A stretch of 64,000 nt of DNA from JBDSLU01 sp963844435 (GTDB taxonomy: Bacteria; Acidobacteriota; Vicinamibacteria; Vicinamibacterales; Vicinamibacteraceae). Under the pieces are notes generated by a model. It saw nothing but the letters and a program-made list of their open reading frames with translations, made no database searches and was not told where the DNA came from. The translations under genes were made by a program, and so were the position numbers. Below, in pieces: positions 40,340 through 49,369 of the stretch (positions are counted from its first letter, which is position 1; each line of letters opens with the position of its first letter). The stretch lies in the NCBI GenBank assembly GCA_963844435.1, contig CAWJOG010000021.1, positions 186,001-250,000 on the forward strand. Direction: 5' to 3'.

Positions 40340-41521
40340 TCAGACGAGGCCGAGTTCCCGGCCGACCTTGGCGAAGGCGTCGAGCGCGAACTGCAGTTCG
40401 TCGCGCGTGTGCGTGGCCGTGACGATGGTGCGGACCCGCGCGCGGTCGCGCGCCACGGTCGGGAAGGCGATGCCCTGCGCGAACACCCCTTCCGCGAAGA
40501 GTCTATCCGAGAGCTGCATCGCCCTGGCGCCTTCGCCGACGATGACCGGCGTGATCGGGCTCTCGCTCATGCCGGTGTCGAAGCCGAGCGTCCTGAGGCC
40601 GGCCTGGAAGAACCGCGTGTTGTCCCACAGCCGCTCGATGATCTGCGGCTCGTCGAGCAGCAGCTCGATGGCGGCGAGGCAGGCGGCGGCGACCGCCGGC
40701 GGGTGCGAGGTCGAGAACAGGAAGGGACGGGCCCGGTGGTGCAGGAAGTCGATCAGCGCGCGGCTGCCGGCGACGTAGCCGCCGAGCGCGCCGACCGCCT
40801 TGGAGAGCGTGCCGACCTGCACGTCGACGCGGCCGTGCATGCCGAAGTGATCGACGGTGCCGCGGCCGTTCCGGCCGAAGACGCCGCTGGCGTGCGCGTC
40901 GTCGACCATCATGATGCAGCCGTACTCCTCGGCCAGCGCGCAGAGCCCCGGCAGCGGCCCGAGATCGCCGTCCATGCTGAACACGCCGTCGGTGATCAGC
41001 AGCTTGCGCGGCCCGCTCGGCAGATCGCGGACGATGGCGCGCGCGGCGTCGACGTCCTTGTGCGGGAAGACCTTGATGGTGGCGCGGCTCAAGCGGCAGC
41101 CGTCGATGATGCTGGCGTGATTGAGCTCGTCGGAGATGACGATGTCTTCCTTCGTCAGGATCGACGACACCGTGCCGGCGTTGGCGGTGAAGCCGCTCTG
41201 GAAGACGACGACCGCCTCGACCTGCTTGAACGTGGCGAGCTGGCGCTCGAGCTCGGCGTGGATCGCCATGGTGCCGGCGATCGTGCGCACCGATCCCGAT
41301 CCGACGCCGAGACGCTCGATCGCGTCGATGGCGCGCGCCTTCAGCGACGGGTGGTTGGTCAGCCCGAGATAGTTGTTCGAGGAGAGATTGACGACGGAGC
41401 GCCCGTCGACGACGGAGCGATGCGCCTGTTCGCCGGTCAGCTCGCGCAGCGATCGGCGCAGCCCTTGCGCGCTGAGCGTGTCGAGTTCCGCGGCCAGGTA
41501 GGCGAGAGGATCCGTGCGCAT
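40340..41521 (-). CDS. kbl: Glycine C-acetyltransferase-like PLP enzyme (alpha-oxoamine synthase)
   Basis: 393 residues, intact. Fold-type I PLP enzyme of the alpha-oxoamine synthase family. Visible: 'NLSSNNYLGLTNHP', 'GVGSGSVRTIAGTM', the PLP-phosphate and ring segment 'DDAHASGVFG', and the Schiff-base Lys in 'VGTLSKAVGALGG'. The closest match by motif is 2-amino-3-ketobutyrate CoA ligase (Kbl), which makes glycine and acetyl-CoA in threonine breakdown. BioF-like or serine palmitoyltransferase-like activity cannot be excluded. No threonine dehydrogenase gene is nearby. It is probably co-transcribed with the SpoIIE phosphatase. Confidence 0.8.
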   Translation of the reverse strand: MRTDPLAYLAAELDTLSAQGLRRSLRELTGEQAHRSVVDGRSVVNLSSNNYLGLTNHPSLKARAIDAIERLGVGSGSVRTIAGTMAIHAELERQLATFKQVEAVVVFQSGFTANAGTVSSILTKEDIVISDELNHASIIDGCRLSRATIKVFPHKDVDAARAIVRDLPSGPRKLLITDGVFSMDGDLGPLPGLCALAEEYGCIMMVDDAHASGVFGRNGRGTVDHFGMHGRVDVQVGTLSKAVGALGGYVAGSRALIDFLHHRARPFLFSTSHPPAVAAACLAAIELLLDEPQIIERLWDNTRFFQAGLRTLGFDTGMSESPITPVIVGEGARAMQLSDRLFAEGVFAQGIAFPTVARDRARVRTIVTATHTRDELQFALDAFAKVGRELGLV

Positions 41522-41558
41522 GCCCGGAGTATAGGCGCCCGGGCCGCGCGGCAGTGTC

Positions 41559-41969
41559 CTAGAACCTGCCGCTGCTGAAGGTCAGCGCGAGCACGGCCAT
41601 CCAGGGCACGACGGCGGCGGAGAGATAGAGGAGGGTGAGGAGGGCGACGGCGCGGTGCACCGAGGCGAGGTGCAGGACGATGCCGAACCCGGCCGCCGCC
41701 AGCTTGGCCAGCGCCAGCGCCGGACCGTGGCCGGTGGCGCCCATCAGCCAGTGCAGCAGCGGGTTGCCTTCCACGTCACGGCCGAGGATGGTGACGCCGA
41801 GGTAGGTCAGCGATCCGTCGAGGGCCTGCGCGACGAAGAACAGGATGATGACCGCGTTGCCGAACCGCTCGGACTGGGTGAGCGCCAGTGCACGATGCGA
41901 CCAGGTGCGCAGGGTCGCGAAGTGGTCCGTGGGGAGTGGGGCGGACACGTCCATCGTGCCGGAGAACAT
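41559..41969 (-). CDS. DUF5658-like membrane protein
   Basis: About 136 residues. ATG 41969 gives a short cytoplasmic N-terminus followed by about four helices. 'FFVAQALDGSLTYLGV' and 'EGNPLLHWLMG' match the Asp...Leu-Thr and E-x-NP pattern typical of DUF5658. The function of the family is unknown. It sits about 38 bp before the kbl-like gene and about 160 bp after the aminotransferase end. Confidence 0.75.
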   Translation of the reverse strand: MFSGTMDVSAPLPTDHFATLRTWSHRALALTQSERFGNAVIILFFVAQALDGSLTYLGVTILGRDVEGNPLLHWLMGATGHGPALALAKLAAAGFGIVLHLASVHRAVALLTLLYLSAAVVPWMAVLALTFSSGRF

Positions 41970-42127
41970 ATCAAGCTCCGTGCCACGCAGCCACGACCAG
42001 TGTGCGAGGCGCACACAGTCGAGTTTGCTCCGGATTCGCTGCGGGATCGCGGCGAGGGTGCGCCGCGATCCGGAGAGAGAAGGGCGCCGCGCGGCTGACT
42101 TTCGGCGCCGCCCCGTGGCTCGGGCTG

Positions 42128-43346
42128 CTACGCCAGGTAGCGGCCGGTGAAGTCGGCGATGTCGTCGTAAATGCGCGAAAGTTCCTCGGGCTTGGGCAGG
42201 AACACGACGCGGAACGTGCCGGCGGCGGGATCGCAGCCGAAGCCCGATCCGTACACCACCAGGACACCGGTGTCTCGCAGCAGGCCCAGCACGAAGTCCT
42301 CGTCGGTGCGTCCGGGCGGCAGCGTCACCTGCGGCATCGCGTAGAACGCGCCTTGCGGCATGACGCAGCGCATGCCCGGGATGGCGTTGAGGCGATCCGA
42401 GGTGAGCTGGGCGCGCTCGAGCAGGGCGGCGTTGAACACCTGCTGATGCGAGCGATCGCCGCGCAGCGCCGCGGTGATCGCGTGCTGCACCGGGCCGGGG
42501 CTGCACAGCCGCCCGTCGGCGAGCTTCTTGATGGCCGCCAGCGCAGGGTCGAGCCGCTTCGAGCGGCCCACGGCCATCCAGCCGCCGCGCCAGCCCGGCG
42601 CCAGATACGCCTTCGACAGCGACGAGTAGGCGACGATCGCGGCATCGGGCGCGTGCGATCCGAGCGGCTCCACCGGGCCGGTCATAGGCGAGATCGCCGT
42701 AGACCTCGTCCGACAGGATGGTGATCCCGTGCTGCTCGGCGAGCTCGACGATCGCGAGCTTCGTTTCGCGCGGATAGACCGCGCCGGTCGGGTTGTTGGG
42801 ATCGATCAGGACCAGCGCGCGCGTGCGATCGGTGATCAGGCTCTTGATGTGATCGAGATCGGGCTGCCAGCCGTTGTCGGGATCGGTGCGGTAGAACACC
42901 GACTTCGCCCCGATTTTGGCGACGACCGCCGTGTAGAGCGGATAGGTCGGCACCGGCACGAGCACTTCGTCGTCGGGATCGACCAGCGCGTTGAGGGTGA
43001 TCTCGATGCCCTCGGACGTGCCGGTGGTGAGCAGCACGCGATCGGGATCGACAGGGAAGCCACGTGCACTGAAGTCGTCGGCGACGGCTTCGCGCGCCTC
43101 GACGATGCCCGGCGACGGCGTGTAGCCGTTCTGCCCGAGGCGCATGGCGCGGTGGACGGCCTCGATCAGGTGCGGCGGAGTGGAGAATCCAGCCGCGATC
43201 GGGTCCCCGATGTTCAAGTAGCGGACGGACCGCCCGGTAGCCTCGACCTTCCGCGCCTCGGCCACGATGTTGCGGATCGCGTAGCTGAAGCTGTTGACCC
43301 GACGGGCGACCGGAATCGCCGACGTGGCGGAGGGTGAAGAGGGCAT
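42128..43346 (-). CDS. Class I/II PLP-dependent aminotransferase (one apparent frameshift)
   Basis: About 405 residues. The N-terminus contains 'YLNIGDPIAAGFSTPPHLIEA' and 'TTGTSEGIEI', the middle contains 'VLIDPNNPTGAVY' and 'SDEVYGDLAYD', and the PLP Lys is in 'SSLSKAYLAPGWRGGW'. The frame shifts at about 42680 ('DLAYD|GPVEPLGSH') and one base removed restores it. The motif set is closest to AlaA/AspC-like aminotransferases, perhaps alanine- or aspartate-active; the substrate is uncertain. It starts ATG 43346 and faces the VWFA gene divergently across a 420-bp gap. Confidence 0.85.
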
Positions 43347-43766
43347 CTGGAAATTCTACTCTCGCCGCTCGTGACCGATTCGACAACACCCCAGGCCGGA
43401 CCGGTTCGGCCCGTTCGCACCATTTTTATGCTCACCCTGCCACGCACCGTAGCGCGACCTGTGGGGTGCCTGCGCGCGGCGGCCCCGACCGGCTGTGGTC
43501 GAGGGCGAAAACGACAGGTCGCTTCATTAGCTCGGCTGTTGTCGCGGCCAGCCCATGCAACGCCAGCTCTACCTACCGATTGACGCCAAGGCAGAGTTTG
43601 ATAGGAACCTTTTTACATGGTCAGACCCATGTTCGGGTATTCCTTTCACCATTTTGGGTGGTTCAGCAGTCTCCCAAGCCCTGCACTTCCTGCGGCCAAA
43701 ACCGATAAGTGGCCTGACATCGGTGACTTGTGGCGATTGGCAGGATCGTTGAAGTAGGAGGCCCCC
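43347..43766. other. Intergenic region, lower G+C, no gene recognised
   Basis: The gap of 420 bp separates divergent genes. The part from about 43575 to 43740 is visibly less G+C-rich (about half by eye) than the rest of the window. Small open frames there have no ribosome site or family. No tRNA, riboswitch or confident promoter was seen. It may hold control signals for both flanking genes or a remnant of an acquired element. Confidence 0.5.
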
Positions 43767-44727
43767 GTGAGACGACGTGACACACGGTTTGCGCGGATGT
43801 GCACAGTGGCGATGGCGATTGCCGCCATCGGCATCCAGCCGGCGACGACGGGCGTCGCCCTGGCGCAAACGCCATCGTTCCGCGCCGCGGTCGACGTCGT
43901 CTCGGTGACGGCGGTGGTCCGTGACTCGCGCGGGCGGCCGGTCAACAACCTCCTCCGCGAGGACTTCGAGGTCTTCGAGCGCGGCCGGCTCCGTCAGATC
44001 GTCCAGTTCAAGGCCAGCGACCAGGGCCCCATCAGCCTCGGCATCCTCTTCGACGTCAGCGGCAGCATGCGTGGGAACACGCAGATGACCGCCGGGCAGC
44101 GCGCCGTCGAGCACATCCTCAGCTGGGTCAACCCGGCGCAGGACGAGGTCGGGCTGTTCTCGTTCGACGCCGAGCTGCGCAAGGAAGTCGACTTCACCAC
44201 CGACATGAGCAAGGTGAAGAACGCGGTGAACAGCGCTCACCGCCGTCGGCCAGACGTCGCTCTACGACGCGATCGGCAAGACGGCGGCAGCGCTGGGCGA
44301 CCGCCCATCGCCGCGGCGCGCGGTGATCGTCATCACCGACGGCATCGACACCAGCAGCAAGCTGACGCCGGCGCAGGTTTCGGGGATGGCCAGCGCCATC
44401 GACGTGCCGGTCTACGTGATCGCGGTGCTCTCGCCGCTCGATCACCCCGGCCAGGATTCCGCGGTCGTCGGCGCCGACACGTCGCCGGTTGCCACGCACC
44501 TCTCCAATCTCGCCTACTGGACGGGCGGCACACTGTTCATGGTCAGCGCGCCGGCCCACGCGAGCCAGGCTGCGCGGGATCTGGTTACCGAGCTCCGTCA
44601 CCAGTACCTCCTGGCCTTCGAAGCGGCCAGGGAACCGGGCTGGTACGAGTTGGACGTGAGAACGAGGCGCCGCGAGCTGACCGTGCGCGCCCGCAGCGGG
44701 TATTTCAGTCAGTCTCGCCAGGGCTAA
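43767..44727 (+). CDS. VWFA-related secreted protein, acidobacterial type (one apparent frameshift)
   Basis: About 319 residues, starting at GTG 43767 after TAGGAGG (43755-43761). A signal peptide (MAIAAIGIQPATTGVALAQ) is followed by the N-terminal strand pattern 'VDVVSVTAVVRDSRGRPV', typical of the acidobacterial VWFA-related family. A von Willebrand A domain follows with MIDAS 'DVSGSM'. The frame shifts at about 44232 ('VKNAVN|ALTAVGQTSLYDAI') and continues to 44727. Downstream are 'VIVITDGIDTSS' and the closing strands. Metal-dependent protein binding at the surface is likely. It leads the OmpA gene by 46 bp. Confidence 0.85.
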
Positions 44728-44773
44728 ACGCCGGGCATAGCCGTCGGCCCGAGGGCCGAGGAGGGTCGTAGTC

Positions 44774-45496
44774 ATGAAGAAGCTGTTGATGATGGTTCCG
44801 GTGGTGGCGCTTGCGGCGGGTACGACGGGATGCGCCACGAAGAAGTTCGTGCGGACCGAGGTCGGCTCGGTGAACGAGAAGGTCACCACGTTGACCTCGC
44901 GCGTCGAAGAGAACGAGACGCGCATCAAGGCCAACGAGACCAAGATCGCCGAGGTCGACACCAAGTACGACCAGCGCGTCGGTCAGGTCGACCAGAAGGC
45001 GACCGCGGCCGGCCAGTCGGCCCAGACGGCGGCGCAGGCGGCCAAGGACGTCGACGGCAAGCTGACGGCGTTCGAAGCCAACAGCCGCAAGCTGGTCTAC
45101 GGTCTCGTGATCAACGAGGCGTCGGGTGGCTTCAAGTTCGCCAACGCCGGGCTGCCGGACGAGGCGAAGGCGCAGCTCGACAAGCTGGTGGCCGGCGTGG
45201 CCGCCGACCCGAAGGCCGTGTTCTTCGAGATCGAGGGCCACACGGACTCGACCGGTGCCGCGACGACCAACGAGATGATCGGTCTCGAGCGCGCCGAAGC
45301 CGTGAAGCGCTACCTGTATGAGCAGCACCACGTGCCGCTCCACAAGATCAGCGTGATCAGCTACGGCGAGACCAAGCCGGTCGACTCGAACGGCACCCGC
45401 GCGGGCCGCGCCCGCAACCGCCGCGTCGAAGTGAAGGTCCTGTCGCCCGAGGCCGCCGCGGCCGAGGCCACGACCGCTCGCACGGGTTCGAACTAG
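44774..45496 (+). CDS. OmpA-family outer-membrane lipoprotein
   Basis: 240 residues, intact. The lipobox is 'AGTTGC' (Cys20). A long alpha-helical coiled coil (about 25-110, 'RVEENETRIKANETKIAEVDTK' in heptad-like form) precedes an OmpA_C domain (about 125-225). Peptidoglycan-binding hallmarks 'GHTDSTGA' and 'SYGETKPV...NRRVEV' are present. It tethers the outer membrane to peptidoglycan. The helical stalk resembles Lpp/Pal-type spacers. A strong hairpin with a GAAA loop and T-rich tail ends the transcript. Confidence 0.9.
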   Translation: MKKLLMMVPVVALAAGTTGCATKKFVRTEVGSVNEKVTTLTSRVEENETRIKANETKIAEVDTKYDQRVGQVDQKATAAGQSAQTAAQAAKDVDGKLTAFEANSRKLVYGLVINEASGGFKFANAGLPDEAKAQLDKLVAGVAADPKAVFFEIEGHTDSTGAATTNEMIGLERAEAVKRYLYEQHHVPLHKISVISYGETKPVDSNGTRAGRARNRRVEVKVLSPEAAAAEATTARTGSN

Positions 45497-45581
45497 CACG
45501 TAGCAAGACCGTGCCGCGGCGGGTGCCGCGGCTCGGGACTCCCCAACGGGACGAGTCGAAACATCCCAACTGTCAGGCAAG

Positions 45582-45620
45582 GGGCCGGGGTGGCGAAAGC
45601 CGCTCCGGCCCTTTGTCTAT
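45582..45620 (+). terminator. Rho-independent terminator of the OmpA gene
   Basis: GGGCCGGGGTGGC (45582-45594) pairs with GCCGCTCCGGCCC (45599-45611) around a GAAA tetraloop, followed by TTTGTCTAT. It also marks the likely true end of the convergent DUF695 gene. A weaker palindromic hairpin (45513-45532) lies nearer the stop. Confidence 0.75.
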
Positions 45621-46106
45621 TAACGCGCCCCGGGCTCGTCGTCGTCGCCTTCGCTCGCCTTCCTCGCCTTCTTCCAGGCCGTCGAGGAGCTGCTGCAGGC
45701 CCTGCCAGTCCGCGTCGTCGAACATCTCGATCTCGAGCGGGTAGGTCGGGTGTCCGTCGAGGCTGGCGTTGAGCGCGGCCACGAACGCGTCGGCGTCGGC
45801 CGCGTAGTAGCGCCATTCCTTGTGGCCGGCGCCGGTCAGCGAGGCGACCTGCACGCCGACGCCGGTTCGCTCGAGGCCGGCTTCGAGCGCGTCCTCGAAC
45901 GCCTGCATCGACGCGTTGTCCTCGGCGCCCGGCAGGCCGGTGGCGGTGCCGTCGTAGGGCCAGCCGACGATGATCAGCTGCCCGTGGCCCTCGCGCGCGG
46001 CCGCATCCGGCATCTGGCCGCGGACACGAATGATGATCGGCTGGCCGTCCTGGTCGGCGGTGCCGACGGTCCACGTGTCGTCGGTGAAGATGCCCATGCC
46101 GATCAC
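45620..46106 (-). CDS. DUF695-family protein (probable frameshift near C-terminus)
   Basis: About 161 residues if one base is dropped at about 45674: the tail then reads '...LLDGLKKARKASEGDDDEPGAR' and stops at 45620. Uncorrected, the frame continues as an Arg run to 45573, straight through the OmpA terminator hairpin, which argues against it. Features of DUF695: 'DTWTVGTADQDGQPIIIRVR', 'EFEDALEAGLERTGVGVQVASLTG' spacing, 'HKEWRYYAADADAFVAALN' and a closing 'DDADWQGLQQLL'. Cytosolic, function unknown. Overlaps the acetyltransferase stop (ATGA). Confidence 0.75.
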
Positions 46107-46630
46107 TCCGTGCCCTTCTGGAACGCGGCCTTCGTCAGGCGGTAGACGTCGCTGTCGCCGCCGCTGCCCGGCGCGGTCTCACCGGTCCGCACGGCGCCGA
46201 TCTTTGCGAGCGCACGCTGCGAACGGACGTTGCGCGGCCCGACCACGAAGATCACCGAGTCGACGAAGCGGAACGCGTGCTCCAGCATCAGCCACTTCAG
46301 CTCGCCGTTGTAGACGCCGCCCCAGTAGAGCCGGGAGAGGAACGTCCACCCGATCTCGACCTCGGCCTTCGCCTCATCGTAGCCGTGAAACCGCGACGAT
46401 CCGATGATCAGGCCGTTGGCGCGATCGATCACGACGAGCGTGCCGCCCGATGCCAGCGCCTCATCGAAGAAGGCGCGGAAGACGTCGAGCTCGTGGCGGT
46501 TGCGGGCCGGGTGCTGCTCCCAGATCAGCCAATCGGAGGCGACCGCGAAGAGCGCCTCCCAATCCTCGGCCCGGAGCGGGCGCAGCTCGAGGCGCTCGCC
46601 CTGCAGGATCGGCTGCGCGTCGAAGGGCAC
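46103..46630 (-). CDS. GNAT-family N-acetyltransferase
   Basis: 175 residues, intact, starting at GTG 46630. RimJ/RimL-type GNAT fold: 'LQGERLELRPLRAEDWEALF' at the N-terminus, 'LIIGSSRFHGYD' and 'EIGWTFLSRLYWGGVYN' in the core, and 'NVRSQRALAKIGAVRTGE' as the acetyl-CoA-binding loop/helix. It transfers an acetyl group to an amine, perhaps an antibiotic, amino acid or ribosomal protein N-terminus. It lies 2 bp after the putative glycolipid-binding gene and overlaps the DUF695 ATG, so three small genes form an operon. Confidence 0.9.
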   Translation of the reverse strand: MPFDAQPILQGERLELRPLRAEDWEALFAVASDWLIWEQHPARNRHELDVFRAFFDEALASGGTLVVIDRANGLIIGSSRFHGYDEAKAEVEIGWTFLSRLYWGGVYNGELKWLMLEHAFRFVDSVIFVVGPRNVRSQRALAKIGAVRTGETAPGSGGDSDVYRLTKAAFQKGTE

Positions 46631-46632
46631 GG

Positions 46633-47193
46633 CTACTCCTCGGTGACGGCTTCCCACAGCGTGGGATAGCGCCTGACGAAGCCGGTCGAGTCCACGTCGA
46701 GCACGGCCTTGTACTGGAAGCGCGGCGCCTCGTAGGCGTAGGCGCCGCCGGCCTGGCGCCGGTAGATGTGCTCCACGACCTCGAGCCTGGCCGCGCCCTC
46801 GTCGAGCCAGGCGGAGAACGTCGTCGTCCGCTGGCCGATCGGCAGGTCGATGCGGCGCAGCGAGATGAGGTTCGTGGCCGGCGTGAACCCGAGGTCGAGG
46901 TCGACGCAGTCCATCGACGGCAGCACCTCGTCGCCGTTCAGCGTCCATGCCCCGGGGGCCGTCCGGGCGATGTAGAGGTCGAGCGCTCGCGGGCCAATCC
47001 AGCCGCGGACGCGGCCCCAGCGGGTCCGCCACGAGGCGTCACACGCGACGTTGTAGTCGAGGCGCGCCGGCGTCCCGCCTTTTACGAACACGGCGGTACC
47101 CTCGAGCTCCCAGCCGCCGTGCTTCTCGATCAGGCGGCAGGCGTCGTGTCCGGGCGTGTCGAGTCGGGTCCAGAGGATCGAGGCGACGGTCAT
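46633..47193 (-). CDS. Putative glycolipid-binding-family protein (PF06475-like)
   Basis: 186 residues, intact. 'SILWTRLDTPGHDACRLIEKH' opening, 'GGTPARLDYNVACDASW' and 'LDLGFTPATNLISLRRIDL' follow the order of the putative glycolipid-binding family, whose name rests on weak functional evidence. It has no signal peptide and is probably cytosolic. It is the first gene of a small operon with the acetyltransferase and DUF695 genes. A divergent VOC gene starts about 140 bp away. Confidence 0.75.
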   Translation of the reverse strand: MTVASILWTRLDTPGHDACRLIEKHGGWELEGTAVFVKGGTPARLDYNVACDASWRTRWGRVRGWIGPRALDLYIARTAPGAWTLNGDEVLPSMDCVDLDLGFTPATNLISLRRIDLPIGQRTTTFSAWLDEGAARLEVVEHIYRRQAGGAYAYEAPRFQYKAVLDVDSTGFVRRYPTLWEAVTEE

Positions 47194-47336
47194 CGGGTGA
47201 TCGCGGCGTCGGTGGGGGCGGTCCTACCTTACGCGATCTTTTCCAGCTCGCCCATGTCGAGAATCGGGCCGCAGCTCCGACTACCAGTCAAAGGCCGCCA
47301 CAAGGTGAGCCATGATTCAGGTCCGAAGGAGCTCCG

Positions 47337-47792
47337 ATGCTGTCCATCACGCCGTTTCTCTGGTTCGACACCCAGGCCGAAGAGGCCATGACGTTCTACA
47401 CGTCCATTTTCCCGCGGTCCAAGGTGATCTCGGTCCAGCGGGCCGGCGACGCGGTCATGTCGGTGACCTGGGAGCTGGAAGGGCAGCGGTTCATGGGCCT
47501 GAACGCCGGCCCGCACTTCACCTTCAACGAGGCGGTCTCGTTCTTCGTCGCCTGCGAGACCCAGCAGGAGGTCGACGAGCTGTGGGACAAGCTGCTCGCC
47601 CACGGCGGCAAGCCGACGCAGTGCGGCTGGCTGAAGGATCAGTTCGGCCTGTCGTGGCAGATCATCCCGGACGTCCTGCCCAGGCTGCTCGGCGACCCCG
47701 ACCGCGCCAGGGCGGGCCGGGCGATGAAGGCGATGATGCAGATGGTGAAGATCGACGGCCCGGCGCTGCAGCGTGCCTTTGACGGCGCCTAG
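47337..47792 (+). CDS. VOC-superfamily (PhnB-like) protein
   Basis: 151 residues, intact, with AGGAG 5 bp upstream of ATG 47337. 'PFLWFDTQAEEAMTFYTSIF', 'VTWELEGQRFMGLNAGP' and 'QCGWLKDQFGLSWQIIP' are typical of the PhnB/3-demethylubiquinone-3-methyltransferase-like branch of the vicinal oxygen chelate fold. It was probably annotated historically as a methyltransferase but more likely binds a small ligand or metal. Single gene, converging on the Bat operon end at 47815. Confidence 0.85.
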   Translation: MLSITPFLWFDTQAEEAMTFYTSIFPRSKVISVQRAGDAVMSVTWELEGQRFMGLNAGPHFTFNEAVSFFVACETQQEVDELWDKLLAHGGKPTQCGWLKDQFGLSWQIIPDVLPRLLGDPDRARAGRAMKAMMQMVKIDGPALQRAFDGA

Positions 47793-47814
47793 ACCGGGTG
47801 ACGGCGCCTGAGCG

Positions 47815-49369
47815 CTACCAGTCCGAGCCGGCGGTGACGGGGCGCTGCTGTTTCTTGCCCTTGTTGAACGCGTAGGACTGCTGCGGCACCTGCTGGAGCG
47901 CCTTCTCGAGGTCGTCCTGCGGCGACGGCGGCGGCGGGTTCTTCGATTTGTCGCGTTCCAGCCTGGCGCGGATGATCGCCAGGTTGACGCGGGCGTCGTC
48001 GTTCGACGGGTCGGCGCGCAGCGCGGCGATGAAGGCGCGGGCGCTCTCCTCGAGCTCCTCGTTGCGCTCGAGCATGATGCCGCGGTTGTAGTGGGCGCGG
48101 CCGCGCTCGGGGTCGGTCTTGTAGAACGCGGCGGATCGGGCGAAGGCCATGGCCGCGTTCTTCGGATCGTCCTGCTTCGCCAGCGCGACGCCGACGTTGA
48201 ACCAGGCGATGGCCGCCGCGTCGGTGTCCTGCGCGGCACGGCGATACGCGGCGATCGCCTCCTGCGTGCGGCCGCGATCGAGCGCGGCGTTGCCCTCGCG
48301 GATCGCGTCCCAGCCATCGGCCGCGAACGCCGACGCCGGCGCGAGCAGCACCAGCAGCGAGGCGACGGTGATGGCCGCGACGCGCGCGCGCGCGCTCGGG
48401 CCACAGCCGCTCGAGCGCGAGGCAGGTGAACGCGGTGAGCAGGAGGGCGGTCCACCAGATCGTCCGCGCCGGCTGATCGGGAGCACGCGGCGCGCGCAGG
48501 CGTCCGGCGAGCAGCGTCAGAGACGTCTCGTCCACGCCCGCAAGGTAAACGCCGCCGGTGGCGGTGGCCAGCTCGCGCAGCCCCTTGTCTTCGAGCCTGG
48601 TGACGCGCGTCTCGGCGCCCGGCGGCGCGAGCTCACCGGGGGGCGGACGGCGCACCGGCATCGCGATGCCCTGGGCGGTGCCGACGCCGACGGTGTGCAC
48701 CACGACCCCGGCCTGCTTGGCCGCGGCGGCGGCCTCGGCGACGCCGGAGCCGGTGTCCTCGCCGTCGCTGACGACGATCAGCGTGCGGCGCGCGCGTCCT
48801 TCGCCGAAGGCGGCAACGCTCCGCGCGATCGCCGGCCCCAGGATCGAGCCGCCCGGGATCGCGAGCTGCGTCGCGCCGGCTTCGTCGAGCGCCAGACGCA
48901 GCGCGCCGAGATCCGACGTCAGCGGACAGGTGAGGAGCGGCTCGCCGGCGAACAGGACCAGGCCAGCCGCCCGCGGCGAGGCACGATCGACCAGGCGCGC
49001 CAGCCAGGCCCGTGCCGCGGCCTGCCGGCTGGGCACGACGTCGGTGGCGTCCATGCTGCGCGAGATGTCGAGCGCGAAGAGGATCGACTCGGGTGCGGCG
49101 GCCTGCGACGTGTCCGTGCCCGCGCCCGTGAGGCCGATGACCGATGCCGTCGCGCTGCCCGCGGCGACGGCGAGGAGCAGCACCCGGACGACGCCGCGGA
49201 GCCGCGAGCGGCGCACGGCGACCGCGGGGCCGTGCCACGCCTGACGGGCCGACGTCCGGCTCCACTCGCGCCACGCGGCCAGCGCGCCGACCAGCAGGGC
49301 CGCGGCGAGGCCGACCACCAGGCCCATCCCGTTCAACGCGACGTCGCTGAGGAACACCTGGCCGATCAC
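47815..49369 (-). CDS. BatB/BatC-like fusion: VWA domain, membrane helices and TPR (one apparent frameshift)
   Basis: About 517 residues. Order: TM1 ('GMGLVVGLAAALLVGALAAW'), TM2, VWA domain (about 95-270) with MIDAS 'DISRSM', a further TM ('WWTALLLTAFTCLALERL'), then in the next frame another hydrophobic segment ('AAITVASLLVLLAPASAFAA') and three or four TPRs. The break falls in the (CG)n run 48380-48395 and one base removed joins the frames. The second half has no ATG, GTG or TTG before its hydrophobic segment, so a fusion is favoured over two genes. Bat proteins act with MoxR AAA ATPases in envelope protein maturation; their exact role is uncertain. Confidence 0.75.

Noticed and set aside
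47769..47810. Direct repeat GACGGCGCCT considered as a mobile-element end
   Set aside because: Only two short copies about 25 bp apart at a gene end, with no transposase or target duplication.
48380..48395. (CG)n tract considered as a phase-variation switch of the Bat fusion gene
   Set aside because: The same one-base excess occurs at many non-repetitive sites in the window, so sequencing error is a simpler explanation.
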